Notes under the pieces: model-generated
Database searches by the model: none
What the model was told of the DNA's origin: nothing
Seen by the model: only the letters and a program-made list of their open reading frames with translations
Part shown: piece by piece, positions 17,444 through 27,260 of the stretch
How positions within the stretch are numbered: position 1 is the stretch's first letter
Layout of the letters: each line of letters starts with the position of its first letter
Position numbers and translations under genes: made by a program
Assembly (NCBI GenBank): GCA_902727865.1
Contig: CACVAQ010000102.1
Coordinates: 1-40,218 of the forward strand
Direction: 5' to 3'
From: an uncultured Aureispira sp.
Lineage (GTDB): Bacteria; Bacteroidota; Bacteroidia; Chitinophagales; Saprospiraceae
DNA: 40,218 nucleotides

Positions 17444-19852
17444 CTATTGCAATTTAAACTTCGAAATACTCTCTTGAAGCTGATTCGCCACATTGGCCAA
17501 ATCCTCACTGGTTGCCGTGACTTCATTCATTCCTTGGCTCAAGACTTTACTAGAACTTGCAACTTGTTCTGTTCCAGAAGCGGTTTCTTCAGCCACCACA
17601 ACAATTTTCTCAATATTTTTAGCGGTTGCATGAATGGATTCTTTTTGTCCTTCTGTTGCTTCCACAATTTCTTTAGACAAATCAAGTGTTTCGTGACTTG
17701 CTTTTTCGATACTTTCAAATACAAACTGTGCTTCTTTAGAAGCTTTCATGCCACTTTTTACATTCGACTCCATGCTATCAATTGCCTTGGACGCCACGTT
17801 AATATCTTTTTGAATTTCTCGAATTACTTTTTCAATATCAACAGCAGATTTTTTAGAGCCTTCTGCTAACTTTCGGATTTCTTCTGCGACTACCGCAAAG
17901 CCTCGTCCAGCATCTCCAGCTCGAGCCGCTTCAATCGCAGCATTCAAAGCCAACAAATTGGTTTGTGCGGCAATATCAGTGATAACACTCAAAGCACTTG
18001 CAATTTCTTCAGAACGTTCCGACAGAATTTCAATCGAATCAGACGTACTAACCGCTGAATCTTGGATTTCATTCATACTATTCGCTACCAGCTTAATGGT
18101 AGACAAACCTTCCGAAGAGTTTTTCTGTCCTTCTACAGCCGATTCGTTAATCAAGCCAGCTTTTTGAGCCATGACCGTAACTGTTTTAAGCACATTATCC
18201 ATCATCTTACTAGCTTCGTCCGTCTGTTGTGCTTGTTGCTGAGCGCCCTCTGCCATTTGTTGTGTTGCAGAAGCGACTTCCTGCGTTGTATTTTTCATCT
18301 CCTCTCCCTTCACCAACATTTCTTCCGCAGAAGCTGCTACTAAATTTCCAATTTGTGAAATTTGCCCCATCAATACATTAATACTATCAATCGCTACATT
18401 TAGTTCATTTCCTAACTTCTTGATATCACCTTCTATAAATGAATCAAAACGCTCCGTCAAATCTCCGTTGGCCAAAGCCCCTACAATATCACTAATTTCC
18501 ATGATAGGCATCGCAACCGACTCTAACAATAAGTTAACCGAACTTGCCAATTCCTTCCAATCGCCAGTTGCTTGACTTGCATCCAAACGAGCGTCTAACT
18601 TCCCCTCTTCTCCTGCCGAAACAATGACTTTATTAATTTCGTATAAAAATTGTTTTTGAGGCGTAATGTCCGTCGCAATTTTGACGATTTTATCAACAAC
18701 TCCTTTGTCATTTTTAACAGGAGCATAAATTGCTTGAATCCATAATTCTTCGCCATTTCGTTTGAATCGTTTAAAATCCGCACTTTGGCTATTTCCCTTT
18801 CTTAATTCTTCCCAGAAGCTATTATACGTCTCCGAATCCGCATACCGATCCTCTAGAAACAGCCTATGTTTTTGTCCTATTAATTCTGAGGCATCAGTAT
18901 ATCCAAACAGATGCAAAAAATTGGTATTAACATCAAGAATTGTTGAGGAAGCATCAAATTCTATCCTCGCAAAAGAACCATCTATTGCTGTTTTTAGACT
19001 AGTAGCATTGATAGCGTCTTCCTTTTCTTTTGTAATATCTGTTGCTATTTTGATAATACGAATAACAGAACCATCCTTGTTTAATAAAGGAGTGTAGCTA
19101 GATTGAATCCAAACCTTTTCACCATCTTTCGCAAGTCGCTGAAAAACACCATCTTGCGTAATTCCATTTGCTAAATCTATCCAAAAGTGTTCGTACTCAT
19201 TAGATAGTTTAAATTCTTGTTCAACAAATATAGAATGATGTTTTCCAAGCAATTCATCGGCATTCTCATAGCCCATTATAGAGACAAAATTAGAATTGAC
19301 ATCTAATATTTTTCCATTAACATCAAATTCTATTCTTCCAAAAGAGCTGTCAATTGTCTGTTGCAATAAAGCTTCGTAATTATTTTCGTTTCCAGATGTC
19401 ATATTTTGACTGGGGTTTTCATCGACTGGGTCAGCCTGTTTATCAACTGGATCAGTCTCTTCAGTTACTGAGTCAGTCTGTTTAGTTACGTTATGTGAGG
19501 ATAAGATTTCTTCTTTGGTCTCCAATATTAAATCTATGATATCTTCAGTAATATCGTTCTCGATATCAGAAGCATCCAAAGCCATATCTAAATGACCTAT
19601 AAAAGCATTAAAGTGTGCGATTTGAATTCCTAGGTGGGCGTGCGCTTTATGGAGTTGTCCTTCCATTTTGTAGGCACCTTCTATCAATAGTGTCTCTAAA
19701 AAACTAACAATTTTTTGTTTGAGCCAATTAATGTCTGTTTTTTCAAAAAATGGACTTAATTCAATATCGTTTAAGATACGTTCATACCAATGATCTACGA
19801 TTCTGGTTAAGCTTGATTTGCCTCCAATTTTATCTAGCAGTGTCTTTTCCAT
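17444..19852 (-). CDS. Soluble methyl-accepting chemotaxis protein: N-terminal truncated-haemoglobin-like domain, two PAS domains, MCP signalling domain
   Basis: MCP hairpin [39 protein letters not shown]; two PAS repeats ([34 protein letters not shown] and [34 protein letters not shown]); N-terminus [32 protein letters not shown]...[19 protein letters not shown]. The ORF track starts at 19873; Met8 (19852) is the better start. Confidence 0.9.
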   Translation of the reverse strand: MEKTLLDKIGGKSSLTRIVDHWYERILNDIELSPFFEKTDINWLKQKIVSFLETLLIEGAYKMEGQLHKAHAHLGIQIAHFNAFIGHLDMALDASDIENDITEDIIDLILETKEEILSSHNVTKQTDSVTEETDPVDKQADPVDENPSQNMTSGNENNYEALLQQTIDSSFGRIEFDVNGKILDVNSNFVSIMGYENADELLGKHHSIFVEQEFKLSNEYEHFWIDLANGITQDGVFQRLAKDGEKVWIQSSYTPLLNKDGSVIRIIKIATDITKEKEDAINATSLKTAIDGSFARIEFDASSTILDVNTNFLHLFGYTDASELIGQKHRLFLEDRYADSETYNSFWEELRKGNSQSADFKRFKRNGEELWIQAIYAPVKNDKGVVDKIVKIATDITPQKQFLYEINKVIVSAGEEGKLDARLDASQATGDWKELASSVNLLLESVAMPIMEISDIVGALANGDLTERFDSFIEGDIKKLGNELNVAIDSINVLMGQISQIGNLVAASAEEMLVKGEEMKNTTQEVASATQQMAEGAQQQAQQTDEASKMMDNVLKTVTVMAQKAGLINESAVEGQKNSSEGLSTIKLVANSMNEIQDSAVSTSDSIEILSERSEEIASALSVITDIAAQTNLLALNAAIEAARAGDAGRGFAVVAEEIRKLAEGSKKSAVDIEKVIREIQKDINVASKAIDSMESNVKSGMKASKEAQFVFESIEKASHETLDLSKEIVEATEGQKESIHATAKNIEKIVVVAEETASGTEQVASSSKVLSQGMNEVTATSEDLANVANQLQESISKFKLQ

Positions 19853-20332
19853 AATAAGATAGAAGAAAAGCAACTGGTAAACCTATTTAGCATGATAGAA
19901 TGTCCTAAGTTCTAACATTACAAAAAACCCCCGTTCTTTTAAAAATAGACTATACCAGTTGCACTATTACATTCAAATATATAATATGTTATTTAATAAT
20001 ACAAATTAATGCTTTATAATATCGAAATGAATTAAAAAACATTTTTTTGATCAAATTTCATGTTTAATGCCTAGTGATAGGATTGTTTTGTGTTTTGGGT
20101 ATAAAATCGATTTAAAGCTAAATTCTAGGTGGATAATATATGTAAAGCACCTCATTATCATAGAGTAACCGACTTGCACTAAAACAATCCTTTTAAATAT
20201 AAATAAAATTCTGGCATTCTTACAACTTATTCTTACAAATTTAAGTTGACAGCTAAAAACAAGCCTTTCCTCTTTTTTGTTATATAAATTATTTCCTAAA
20301 CTTCCACTTAGCAAGTAGCTTATTTAAACCAA

Positions 20333-20549
20333 AATTGGTTCTTTGACAACTCAAAGACTCCCCGCAGCTATTTTTTGCCACAGCGGACTCTTTTTCTTTT
20401 TCATAACAGTAGGTATTGGGTTGCACCTTTTAAGTAAAAAGTCGTAAGCAACTGACTATTAATCTTTTCACTTAGACTTCCGACTTATAAAAAATAATAA
20501 AGCCTAAGCTATTTTTTGTGGACTGGTAAAAAGGGGCAAAGAACCAATT
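20333..20549. repeat. Inverted-repeat-bounded intergenic element (MITE-like candidate)
   Basis: Perfect 13-bp ends AATTGGTTCTTTG ... CAAAGAACCAATT about 217 bp apart, non-coding interior. Confidence 0.5.
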
Positions 20550-20644
20550 ATTAAATCCATCTACTTAAAACAAACAGTTTTATTTATAATTCTTTTTTTT
20601 AATTCCCAATAATTAAAACCCTTTTGTACATTTGTATCCTAGTT

Positions 20645-20866
20645 CTGAGTACAGGGCAACTCTTCTCATAAGCAAAGCGAGCTAAACGTTTTTTTATCTA
20701 ATAAAATATCGAATCTACTTAATATTTTATTGAATTTTAGATCACTCCGCTTTTAGATAGTAGATTTCAGCCCCCATTAGAGCTCAATTGAGTCTAAAAT
20801 CTAACAGCGAAACAATCTAGAATTTAACAGTATGAACGAGCAGGCTTGGTGCTGTGCTGTACTTAG
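20645..20866. mobile_element. MITE-like element, copy 1 (degenerate)
   Basis: Left end CTGAGTACAGGGCAAC, right end CTGTACTTAG, flanked by ATCCTAGTT on both sides; interior homologous to the element at 39726-40007. Confidence 0.65.
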
Positions 20867-20915
20867 ATCCTAGTTAAGAAATAGCCTTTTTTTTTATACA
20901 GAAACTTTTTGGATC

Positions 20916-22142
20916 ATGCCAACAACATCAACCAGAGTAGCCAATACTCCTTCTTCCCCAATTCGTCGTTTAGTACCTTATGCAGAAGCTGCAAAAAAAA
21001 GAGGTGTCGGAGTTTTTCACCTTAACATTGGTCAACCAGATATCCTGACCCCAAAAACAGGCGTTAAAGCGCTGCAAGAAGCAGACTTAGCCGTAATCGC
21101 CTACTCACACTCTGCTGGAATGCTTTCTTACAGAGAAAAACTAGTTGAATTTTACAGTCGTTATGAGGTTTCAGTCACAACAGAACAAATGATTGTCACC
21201 AATGGAGGCTCTGAAGCTTTGTTGTTTGCGCTATTAGCCTCCGCAGATGCTGGTGACGAAGTTATCGTTCCCGAACCTTTTTATGCAAATTACAATGGCT
21301 TTGCCAAAAGTTTAGACATCAATATTGTTCCTATTACAGCACATATTGAGAATGGGTTTGCCTTGCCAGCAATGGAAGATTTTGAAAAAAAGATTAGCCC
21401 AAAAACAAAAGCGATTCTAATTTGTAACCCTAGTAATCCTACGGGTTATTTATATTCTGTCGAAGAACTTGAAAAGCTAAGGTCGATTGTTCAAAAGCAC
21501 GATTTGTTCTTAATTGCAGACGAGGTGTATCGAGACTTCTGTTATGAAGGTCAAAAGCATACTTCTATATTAGCAATAGAAGGAATGGACGAACATGCAA
21601 TTGTCATTGATTCTATCTCCAAACGTTATAGTGCTTGTGGTGCTCGTATGGGCGTGGTTCTTTCTAAGAATGAACATTTAATGACAGAAGCCATGAAACT
21701 AGCACAAGCTCGTTTGAGCCCTTCTTCTTTAGCACAAATCTTAGGAGAAGGACTAATTGATACGCCTCAAAGTTACTTTGCCGAAGTGACCGAAGAGTAT
21801 GACAAACGTCGCCAAACGGTTATAAAACGACTCCACGCAATGGAAGGCGTTGTTTGTCCAAATCCTAAAGGTGCTTTTTATGCCTTTGCTAAGTTTCCTG
21901 TTGATAATGCGGATACGTTTTGCCAGTGGTTATTAGAGGAATTTAGTCACAATGGAAAAACAGTTATGATGGCTCCTGGAGCTGGCTTTTACGATACCGA
22001 AGGATTAGGAACACAAGAAGCACGTATTGCTTATGTCTTAAACTCGGATGACCTAAATACAGCAATGGATTGTTTAGAAGCTGCCTTAAAGGTCTACCCT
22101 GGTCGTTTAAAAGTCAACGAAATTAATTTGGACGCCAATTAA
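20916..22142 (+). CDS. Pyridoxal-phosphate-dependent class I/II aminotransferase
   Basis: LNIGQPDILTP, VTNGGSEALLFALLA, ILICNPSNPTGYLYS, IADEVYRDFCYEG, SISKRYSACGARMGV (PLP Lys). Confidence 0.92.
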   Translation: MPTTSTRVANTPSSPIRRLVPYAEAAKKRGVGVFHLNIGQPDILTPKTGVKALQEADLAVIAYSHSAGMLSYREKLVEFYSRYEVSVTTEQMIVTNGGSEALLFALLASADAGDEVIVPEPFYANYNGFAKSLDINIVPITAHIENGFALPAMEDFEKKISPKTKAILICNPSNPTGYLYSVEELEKLRSIVQKHDLFLIADEVYRDFCYEGQKHTSILAIEGMDEHAIVIDSISKRYSACGARMGVVLSKNEHLMTEAMKLAQARLSPSSLAQILGEGLIDTPQSYFAEVTEEYDKRRQTVIKRLHAMEGVVCPNPKGAFYAFAKFPVDNADTFCQWLLEEFSHNGKTVMMAPGAGFYDTEGLGTQEARIAYVLNSDDLNTAMDCLEAALKVYPGRLKVNEINLDAN

Positions 22143-22158
22143 AAAATAAGTACAACAA

Positions 22159-22191
22159 AGCAGGATACGAGCAACCGTATGCTGCTTTTTT
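22159..22191 (+). terminator. Terminator after aminotransferase
   Basis: AGCAGGATACG...CGTATGCTGCT stem followed by TTTTTT. Confidence 0.6.
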
Positions 22192-22530
22192 GGTTTTAGT
22201 AAGAAGATAATGAAGTTTTTTACCTATTAATTGACTTCGAGTCTTTAAACTTTTGTAAATTCGCCTATAATTTGGTATTTAATCTGAATAACAACACCTC
22301 CAATTCATTAAAAACCAACGCACTACCTAACAGGTAATGTTAAAAAAAATGAGTGTGCTAATGGAATAATATTAGTACATAAAAAAAGAAAAATTTTATT
22401 TTTAAATTACGATTGCTTTGTAGCATCAAAAAACTACTCTTTATAAAAAGACAACAGTAGATTTCAAATGAAATGTTCTGTTGTAAAAAAGTAGCAGCTA
22501 TAAAGCCTATCACAAAAAAAAACACGACTA

Positions 22531-24135
22531 ATGAAGAACGTAGGTCTTAAAAATCCCAATGCAGATTTAACTACGCTTGGTCTGAAAAACGTAACCGCTT
22601 ACTGGAATTTACCTGTCCCTAATTTAGTAGAACGCACAATTGCTATGGGAGAAGGTGTTTTGGCTGATTCGGGGGCACTTGTGATCCAGACAGGAGAGTT
22701 TACTGGGCGTTCACCAAAAGATCGCTTCATTGTAAAGGATGCCCTTACTGAAAATACGGTTGATTGGAATGATATCAATATGCCTTTCGATTCTGACAAA
22801 TTTGATGCTTTATATAATAAAGTAACAGCTTATTTAGAAAACAAAGATGTTTATGTACGTGATGCTTACGCTTGTGCAGATAAAAACTACCGTCTAACAC
22901 TTCGTTTGGTTGCTCAAAAACCATGGTCTGCAATGTTTGCTTGCAACATGTTTATGCGCCCAACCAATGAAGAAATTGAAGCAGCAGATCCAGAGTGGAC
23001 GATTCTATGTGCGCCTGAGTTTATGGCTGTTGCCGCAGAAGATGGTACTCGTCAACACAACTTTGCAGTAGTTAATTTTTCTCGCAAAGTAATTTTGATT
23101 GGTGGAACAGGCTATACTGGAGAAATTAAAAAAGGTATTTTCTCTGTTTTAAACTATGTATTGCCACACAACAGAAACGTATTGTCAATGCACTGTTCTT
23201 CTAATGTTGGAGAAAACGGCGATACGGCTGTATTCTTTGGCTTGTCTGGAACAGGAAAAACGACCCTTTCTGCCGACCCTAAACGAAATCTTATTGGCGA
23301 CGATGAGCACGGTTGGTCAGATACTGGTGTTTTCAATTTTGAAGGCGGCTGTTATGCAAAAACAATTGATTTATCAGCAGAAAAAGAGCCTGAAATTTTC
23401 AATGCGATTAAATTTGGTGCGATCCTAGAGAACATCAAATTCCACGAAGGGACTAGAACGCCTGATTACGAAAACACAGATATTACACAGAATACTCGTG
23501 TATCTTACCCTATTCATCACATTGATAATGCTCTGGAACCTTCTCGTGGAGGTATCCCTAAAAATATTTTCTTTTTGACTTGTGATGCTTTTGGTGTATT
23601 GCCTCCGCTTTCTAAATTGACTCCTGGCCAAGCAATGTATCACTTTATCTCTGGTTATACCGCTAAAGTTGCTGGTACAGAAGCTGGTATTACAGAACCT
23701 GTTACTGTATTTTCTGCTTGTTTTGGAGCACCATTTTTACCATTACATCCAACTCAATATGCAGAGATGTTAGGTAAAAAAATGAAAGCGCATAACGTAA
23801 ACGTATGGTTGATTAACACGGGTTGGTCTGGTGGTTCTTACGGTGTTGGTAATCGTATGAAACTAAAGTATACTCGTGCCATGATTACAGCCGTTTTAGA
23901 TGGCGAATTGAACAACATTGAGTTTTCTACCTTGCCTGTATTTGGCTTGAGTATGCCAATGACTTGTCCTAATGTTCCAGACGAGGTTCTTAATCCAAGA
24001 AACACTTGGGCAGACAAAAATGCTTATGATGCAAAAGCACAAGAATTAGCCTTAGGTTTTGTTCAAAACTTTAAACAATACCAAGCACAAGCTAATGAAG
24101 AAATCATGGCTGCTGCTCCTAAAAGTGACCAGTAG
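22531..24135 (+). CDS. pckA: ATP-dependent phosphoenolpyruvate carboxykinase
   Basis: GLSGTGKTTLSADP, LIGDDEHGWSDTGVFNFEGGCYAK, TGEFTGRSPKDRFIV. Confidence 0.97.
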   Translation: MKNVGLKNPNADLTTLGLKNVTAYWNLPVPNLVERTIAMGEGVLADSGALVIQTGEFTGRSPKDRFIVKDALTENTVDWNDINMPFDSDKFDALYNKVTAYLENKDVYVRDAYACADKNYRLTLRLVAQKPWSAMFACNMFMRPTNEEIEAADPEWTILCAPEFMAVAAEDGTRQHNFAVVNFSRKVILIGGTGYTGEIKKGIFSVLNYVLPHNRNVLSMHCSSNVGENGDTAVFFGLSGTGKTTLSADPKRNLIGDDEHGWSDTGVFNFEGGCYAKTIDLSAEKEPEIFNAIKFGAILENIKFHEGTRTPDYENTDITQNTRVSYPIHHIDNALEPSRGGIPKNIFFLTCDAFGVLPPLSKLTPGQAMYHFISGYTAKVAGTEAGITEPVTVFSACFGAPFLPLHPTQYAEMLGKKMKAHNVNVWLINTGWSGGSYGVGNRMKLKYTRAMITAVLDGELNNIEFSTLPVFGLSMPMTCPNVPDEVLNPRNTWADKNAYDAKAQELALGFVQNFKQYQAQANEEIMAAAPKSDQ

Positions 24136-24235
24136 TCTTTAATAATAATACTTCGTTGATTTAATACAAAACATTACAGACAAGTAGAACATTTATTCTC
24201 GTTATAATAAAGTTTTTACTTGGTTAAAATAGTTA

Positions 24236-24276
24236 AAAAAAGACCATCTCGAACGTTCGTAGATGGCTTTTTTTTT
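24236..24276 (+). terminator. Terminator after pckA
   Basis: CCATCT-CGAACGTTCGT-AGATGG hairpin followed by a T-run. Confidence 0.75.
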
Positions 24277-24415
24277 GCCCATTACTCTACCAAATAGCAC
24301 TTCGGCAAAAAATCTCTCAAATAATGTGTACATCTACAACATAATTTTATATATTGTAGTGTGTCCAAAAAAATAGGCACTGAAAATATACTTTCACTTT
24401 AACACCATTTATATT

Positions 24416-24655
24416 ATGCCAGAAATAGGAGAAGTTGTTCGTCTAAAATCAGGGGGTCCAGATATGGTAATTACTTATGTTTATCAAGAAACAGAAGGCT
24501 CTCGCGAAAAAATGGCGCTCATGAAAGGTTTTGGTCCTGGTGATCTTGCTTGTGAATGGCAACAAGTAATTAATGAGAATAATGTTCGAACAAAAAAGGA
24601 ATCATTCAAAGCTGCTTCTGTCGTTTATTTAGATGGTCGCCTTGTTGCAGACTAA
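24416..24655 (+). CDS. DUF2158 (YodC-like) protein
   Basis: 79 aa, GEVVRLKSGGPDMVITYV...CEWQ pattern. Confidence 0.75.
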   Translation: MPEIGEVVRLKSGGPDMVITYVYQETEGSREKMALMKGFGPGDLACEWQQVINENNVRTKKESFKAASVVYLDGRLVAD

Positions 24656-24724
24656 GCCTATATTTTGCAACAAATTATTACTTGGCAGCCTCTTCTACTT
24701 AACAAAAAAGAATAAACAATTAAT

Positions 24725-25531
24725 ATGGAAATCGGAGATTTAGTTCGACACAAAGTATCTATGAAAGAAATGACCGTTATGCGGTTGACTGGAGATGAAG
24801 AAAGTGCTGCTTTTGAGTCTATTGATAGACGAATGCAAACTAAAGGATTCAATATTGGCGATCCGACTTGTATGTGGTTCGAAGGAAGTATTCTCAATTA
24901 TAGTATCTACAAAGCAAGTGAACTTGATGTCTTGGTTTACAAAGGTGCTGCTGGTGCTGCTGCTGCTGACATTGCAACAGACGACGACGATGATGATTTA
25001 GATTTGGACGACCTTGATCTTGAATTGGATGACTTAGATTTGGACTTAGATGATCTTGACTTTGATGATGATTTAGATTTAGACCTTGACTTAGATTTTG
25101 ATGACGACGACTTGGACTTGGATCTTGACTTTGATGATGATTTAGATTTAGATGATTTAGATCTAGATGACCTTGATTTGGACTTGGACGCAGAGGATGA
25201 CTTGGACTTGGATCTCAATTTAGACGACGATTTTGATTTGGATGACTTAGATCTGGATGACGATGACGATTTAGATGATTTAGATATTGACTTTGGCGAT
25301 GATTTGGACTTAGACGACCTTGATTTGGACGATGACCTTAATTTGGACGATGATTTGGATCTAGACGAGGAAGAAGAGGATACGGAAGAAGAAACAGTAG
25401 AAATTGATGACGACCTTGATTTTGACTTGGGAGATGATTTAGATCTTGATTTAGATTTAGACCTAGACGATGGTACTGACGAGGAAGACGACGATTTAGG
25501 CTTGGACTTAGATGACGATGACGATCTTTAG
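24725..25531 (+). CDS. DUF2158-like N-terminal domain fused to a long Asp/Leu-repeat acidic tail
   Basis: N-terminus MEIGDLVRHKVSMKEMTVMRL...KGFNIGDPTCMWFEG aligns with the upstream DUF2158 ORF; C-terminal ~180 aa is (D/L)n such as DLDLDDLDLELDDLDLDLDDLDFDDDLDLDLDLD. Confidence 0.85.
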   Translation: MEIGDLVRHKVSMKEMTVMRLTGDEESAAFESIDRRMQTKGFNIGDPTCMWFEGSILNYSIYKASELDVLVYKGAAGAAAADIATDDDDDDLDLDDLDLELDDLDLDLDDLDFDDDLDLDLDLDFDDDDLDLDLDFDDDLDLDDLDLDDLDLDLDAEDDLDLDLNLDDDFDLDDLDLDDDDDLDDLDIDFGDDLDLDDLDLDDDLNLDDDLDLDEEEEDTEEETVEIDDDLDFDLGDDLDLDLDLDLDDGTDEEDDDLGLDLDDDDDL

Positions 25532-25585
25532 AAATATCGTTCTTTGAACTCTATGACTAAAAGAAATAAACAGCAACGCTAAATT

Positions 25586-25642
25586 AAGCAGATGGACAAA
25601 AATGATTAACACTAAAATAGGGCATCTTTTGTCCATCTACTT
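25586..25642. repeat. Short hairpin repeat (AGATGGACAAAA family)
   Basis: AAGCAGATGGACAAAA ... TTTTGTCCATCTACTT near-perfect 16-bp inverted repeat; left arm recurs at 40053. Confidence 0.6.
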
Positions 25643-25762
25643 ATATTCTAATAAATAGACTCAGGCTTTGAGATTAAAATCTAAAAATCCATTAAGTACT
25701 CTCTAGCGTTTTAAACACTACAGGATTTAGCTTTGGGACTGTCAAAGAACCAAAAATATTAA

Positions 25763-26488
25763 ATGTCTACTTTTAGATTTAAACAATTTGAAATACAACA
25801 AGATAAATGTGCTATGAAAATTGGCACAGATGGCGTATTATTGGGTGCTTGGGCAAATATTGCTCAAGCATCTTCTATTTTGGATATAGGGACAGGAACT
25901 GGTGTATTGGCTTTGATGAGTGCCCAACGAAATTCAAATGCCTTTGTTCATGCTTTAGAAATAGACCAGAACGCTTTTAGTCAAGCTAGTGACAACCTCA
26001 AAAATAGCCCTTGGCAAAACCGATTAACCGTTGCTCATCAATCCATACAACAATATATAGAACATTCCCCAATAGGCATTTTTGATAGTATTATATCCAA
26101 TCCTCCTTATTTCAAAATAGAAACAGGCACGGTTATACAAAATACGGCTCGAAGGCAAGCAAGAAGTACAGATGCCTTAACATTCACTACTTTATTAGAT
26201 TGTGTTGGGAAAATTTTACATCCTTTGGGAAATTTTTCTGTAATTCTACCGACCCAAGAAGGAACGGAATTCATGCAATTAGCTATAGAAAAAAAATTTA
26301 TTATAAAAAGATGTATAAAAGTTATACCTAGAGAAGGTAAGGCAAGTAATCGTTTTTTAATTGAACTTGTTTTCTATGACACTCCTATTCAAGAAGATAC
26401 ATTAATAATTAGAACCATTGAAAAAGGAAATCATCATTATACGGCAGAATTCAAACAATTACATAAAGATTTTTTATTAGCCTTTTGA
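25763..26488 (+). CDS. trmN6: tRNA1(Val) (adenine37-N6)-methyltransferase
   Basis: FRFKQFEIQQDKCAMKIGTDGVLLGAWANI, ILDIGTGTGVLALMSAQR, FDSIISNPPYF. Confidence 0.88.
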   Translation: MSTFRFKQFEIQQDKCAMKIGTDGVLLGAWANIAQASSILDIGTGTGVLALMSAQRNSNAFVHALEIDQNAFSQASDNLKNSPWQNRLTVAHQSIQQYIEHSPIGIFDSIISNPPYFKIETGTVIQNTARRQARSTDALTFTTLLDCVGKILHPLGNFSVILPTQEGTEFMQLAIEKKFIIKRCIKVIPREGKASNRFLIELVFYDTPIQEDTLIIRTIEKGNHHYTAEFKQLHKDFLLAF

Positions 26489-26551
26489 GAAAAGTTAAAT
26501 AAAAAACGCTTACTTTTATGACTGTTGAAATAGCTAATTTAATTTGAAGAG

Positions 26552-26703
26552 AAAAAAAAAAGGCTAGCAGTCAAAATCTAGACGATAATTTGCGACTGCT
26601 AGCTTAACAAGATCTTTCTATCCGAGTTTCGTCCCTTAAACTGTATGGATAGTTTTTTTGCCTTATTAGACAACTTATCAAATCCCCTTATTTGCTTTAG
26701 TTG
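26552..26703 (-). ncRNA. Candidate small RNA A
   Basis: Minus strand: TATATTTG -7-like box, then GCTAGCAGTC...GACTGCTAGC hairpin with a ten-T tract; shares sequence blocks with 28948-29126. Confidence 0.4.
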
Positions 26704-26973
26704 TTGATACAAATATAGAGCAGATTTCTACAGTATGCTAAAACAGGAGTGCAAACTTTTCCCGTTTTTTTTCAAGTTTTTAACCAAAAAACACCTCACA
26801 AAAAACTAAAAATCAATTAGTTAGCCCCTTTTAAATTTCCCGAAAAAATCTTATTTTTTTTCTGCAAAAAAAAGCAGCTTTTTGAATTTTAAATAAAAAA
26901 AACTACTCTTTTTCTACCAAACTGGCTGTTCTTGCTATTTTTTAGATGTATTTAATTAACTATTTTCGCAAAA

Positions 26974-27019
26974 AAAAACAGGAAATAGATTCCCATTAAG
27001 GATTCTATTTCCTGTTTTT
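26974..27019. terminator. Bidirectional terminator-like hairpin
   Basis: AAAAACAGGAAATAGA ... TCTATTTCCTGTTTTT 16-bp stem. Confidence 0.7.
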
Positions 27020-27260
27020 GTCTAATTTATCACAAGCTACACACTATCGATCGAAAAACATTCAAGAGCCATCCTTACGTATAGGCTTTTCTCATGTGAT
27101 AATTACAAATACTTAAATAGCTTTATAATCATCTACATTTTTTTACGATATAAGCACCTTGTTTAAGTTCAACTACCCAACTCTAGCTTGTAAACATTGA
27201 GCGGCTTTGTCGATCATTATTAGTCCTTCTAGCTATACTATATATAGTATAATCAAATTC

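Noticed and set aside
17447-18343. Plus-strand ORFs of 140, 69 and 93 aa opposite the MCP gene
   Set aside because: Antisense to a well-conserved MCP signalling domain, with Cys/Phe/His-rich composition typical of shadow ORFs.
19852-19873. Upstream start [10 protein letters not shown] for the MCP suggesting a membrane anchor
   Set aside because: Only seven extra residues; the trHb-like domain begins naturally at [11 protein letters not shown], so a soluble protein is more likely.
24937-25218. Minus-strand ORF encoding an SR/K-rich protein (MRSKSKSSSASKSKSRSS...)
   Set aside because: It is simply the antisense reading of the GAT/TTA-type DL repeat of the plus-strand gene; low complexity shadow ORF.
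24725-25531. RTX or EF-hand/dockerin-like Ca2+ repeat
   Set aside because: No GGxGxDxxx nonapeptides and no DxDxDG loops; only D/L alternation, so Ca2+ binding is speculation only.
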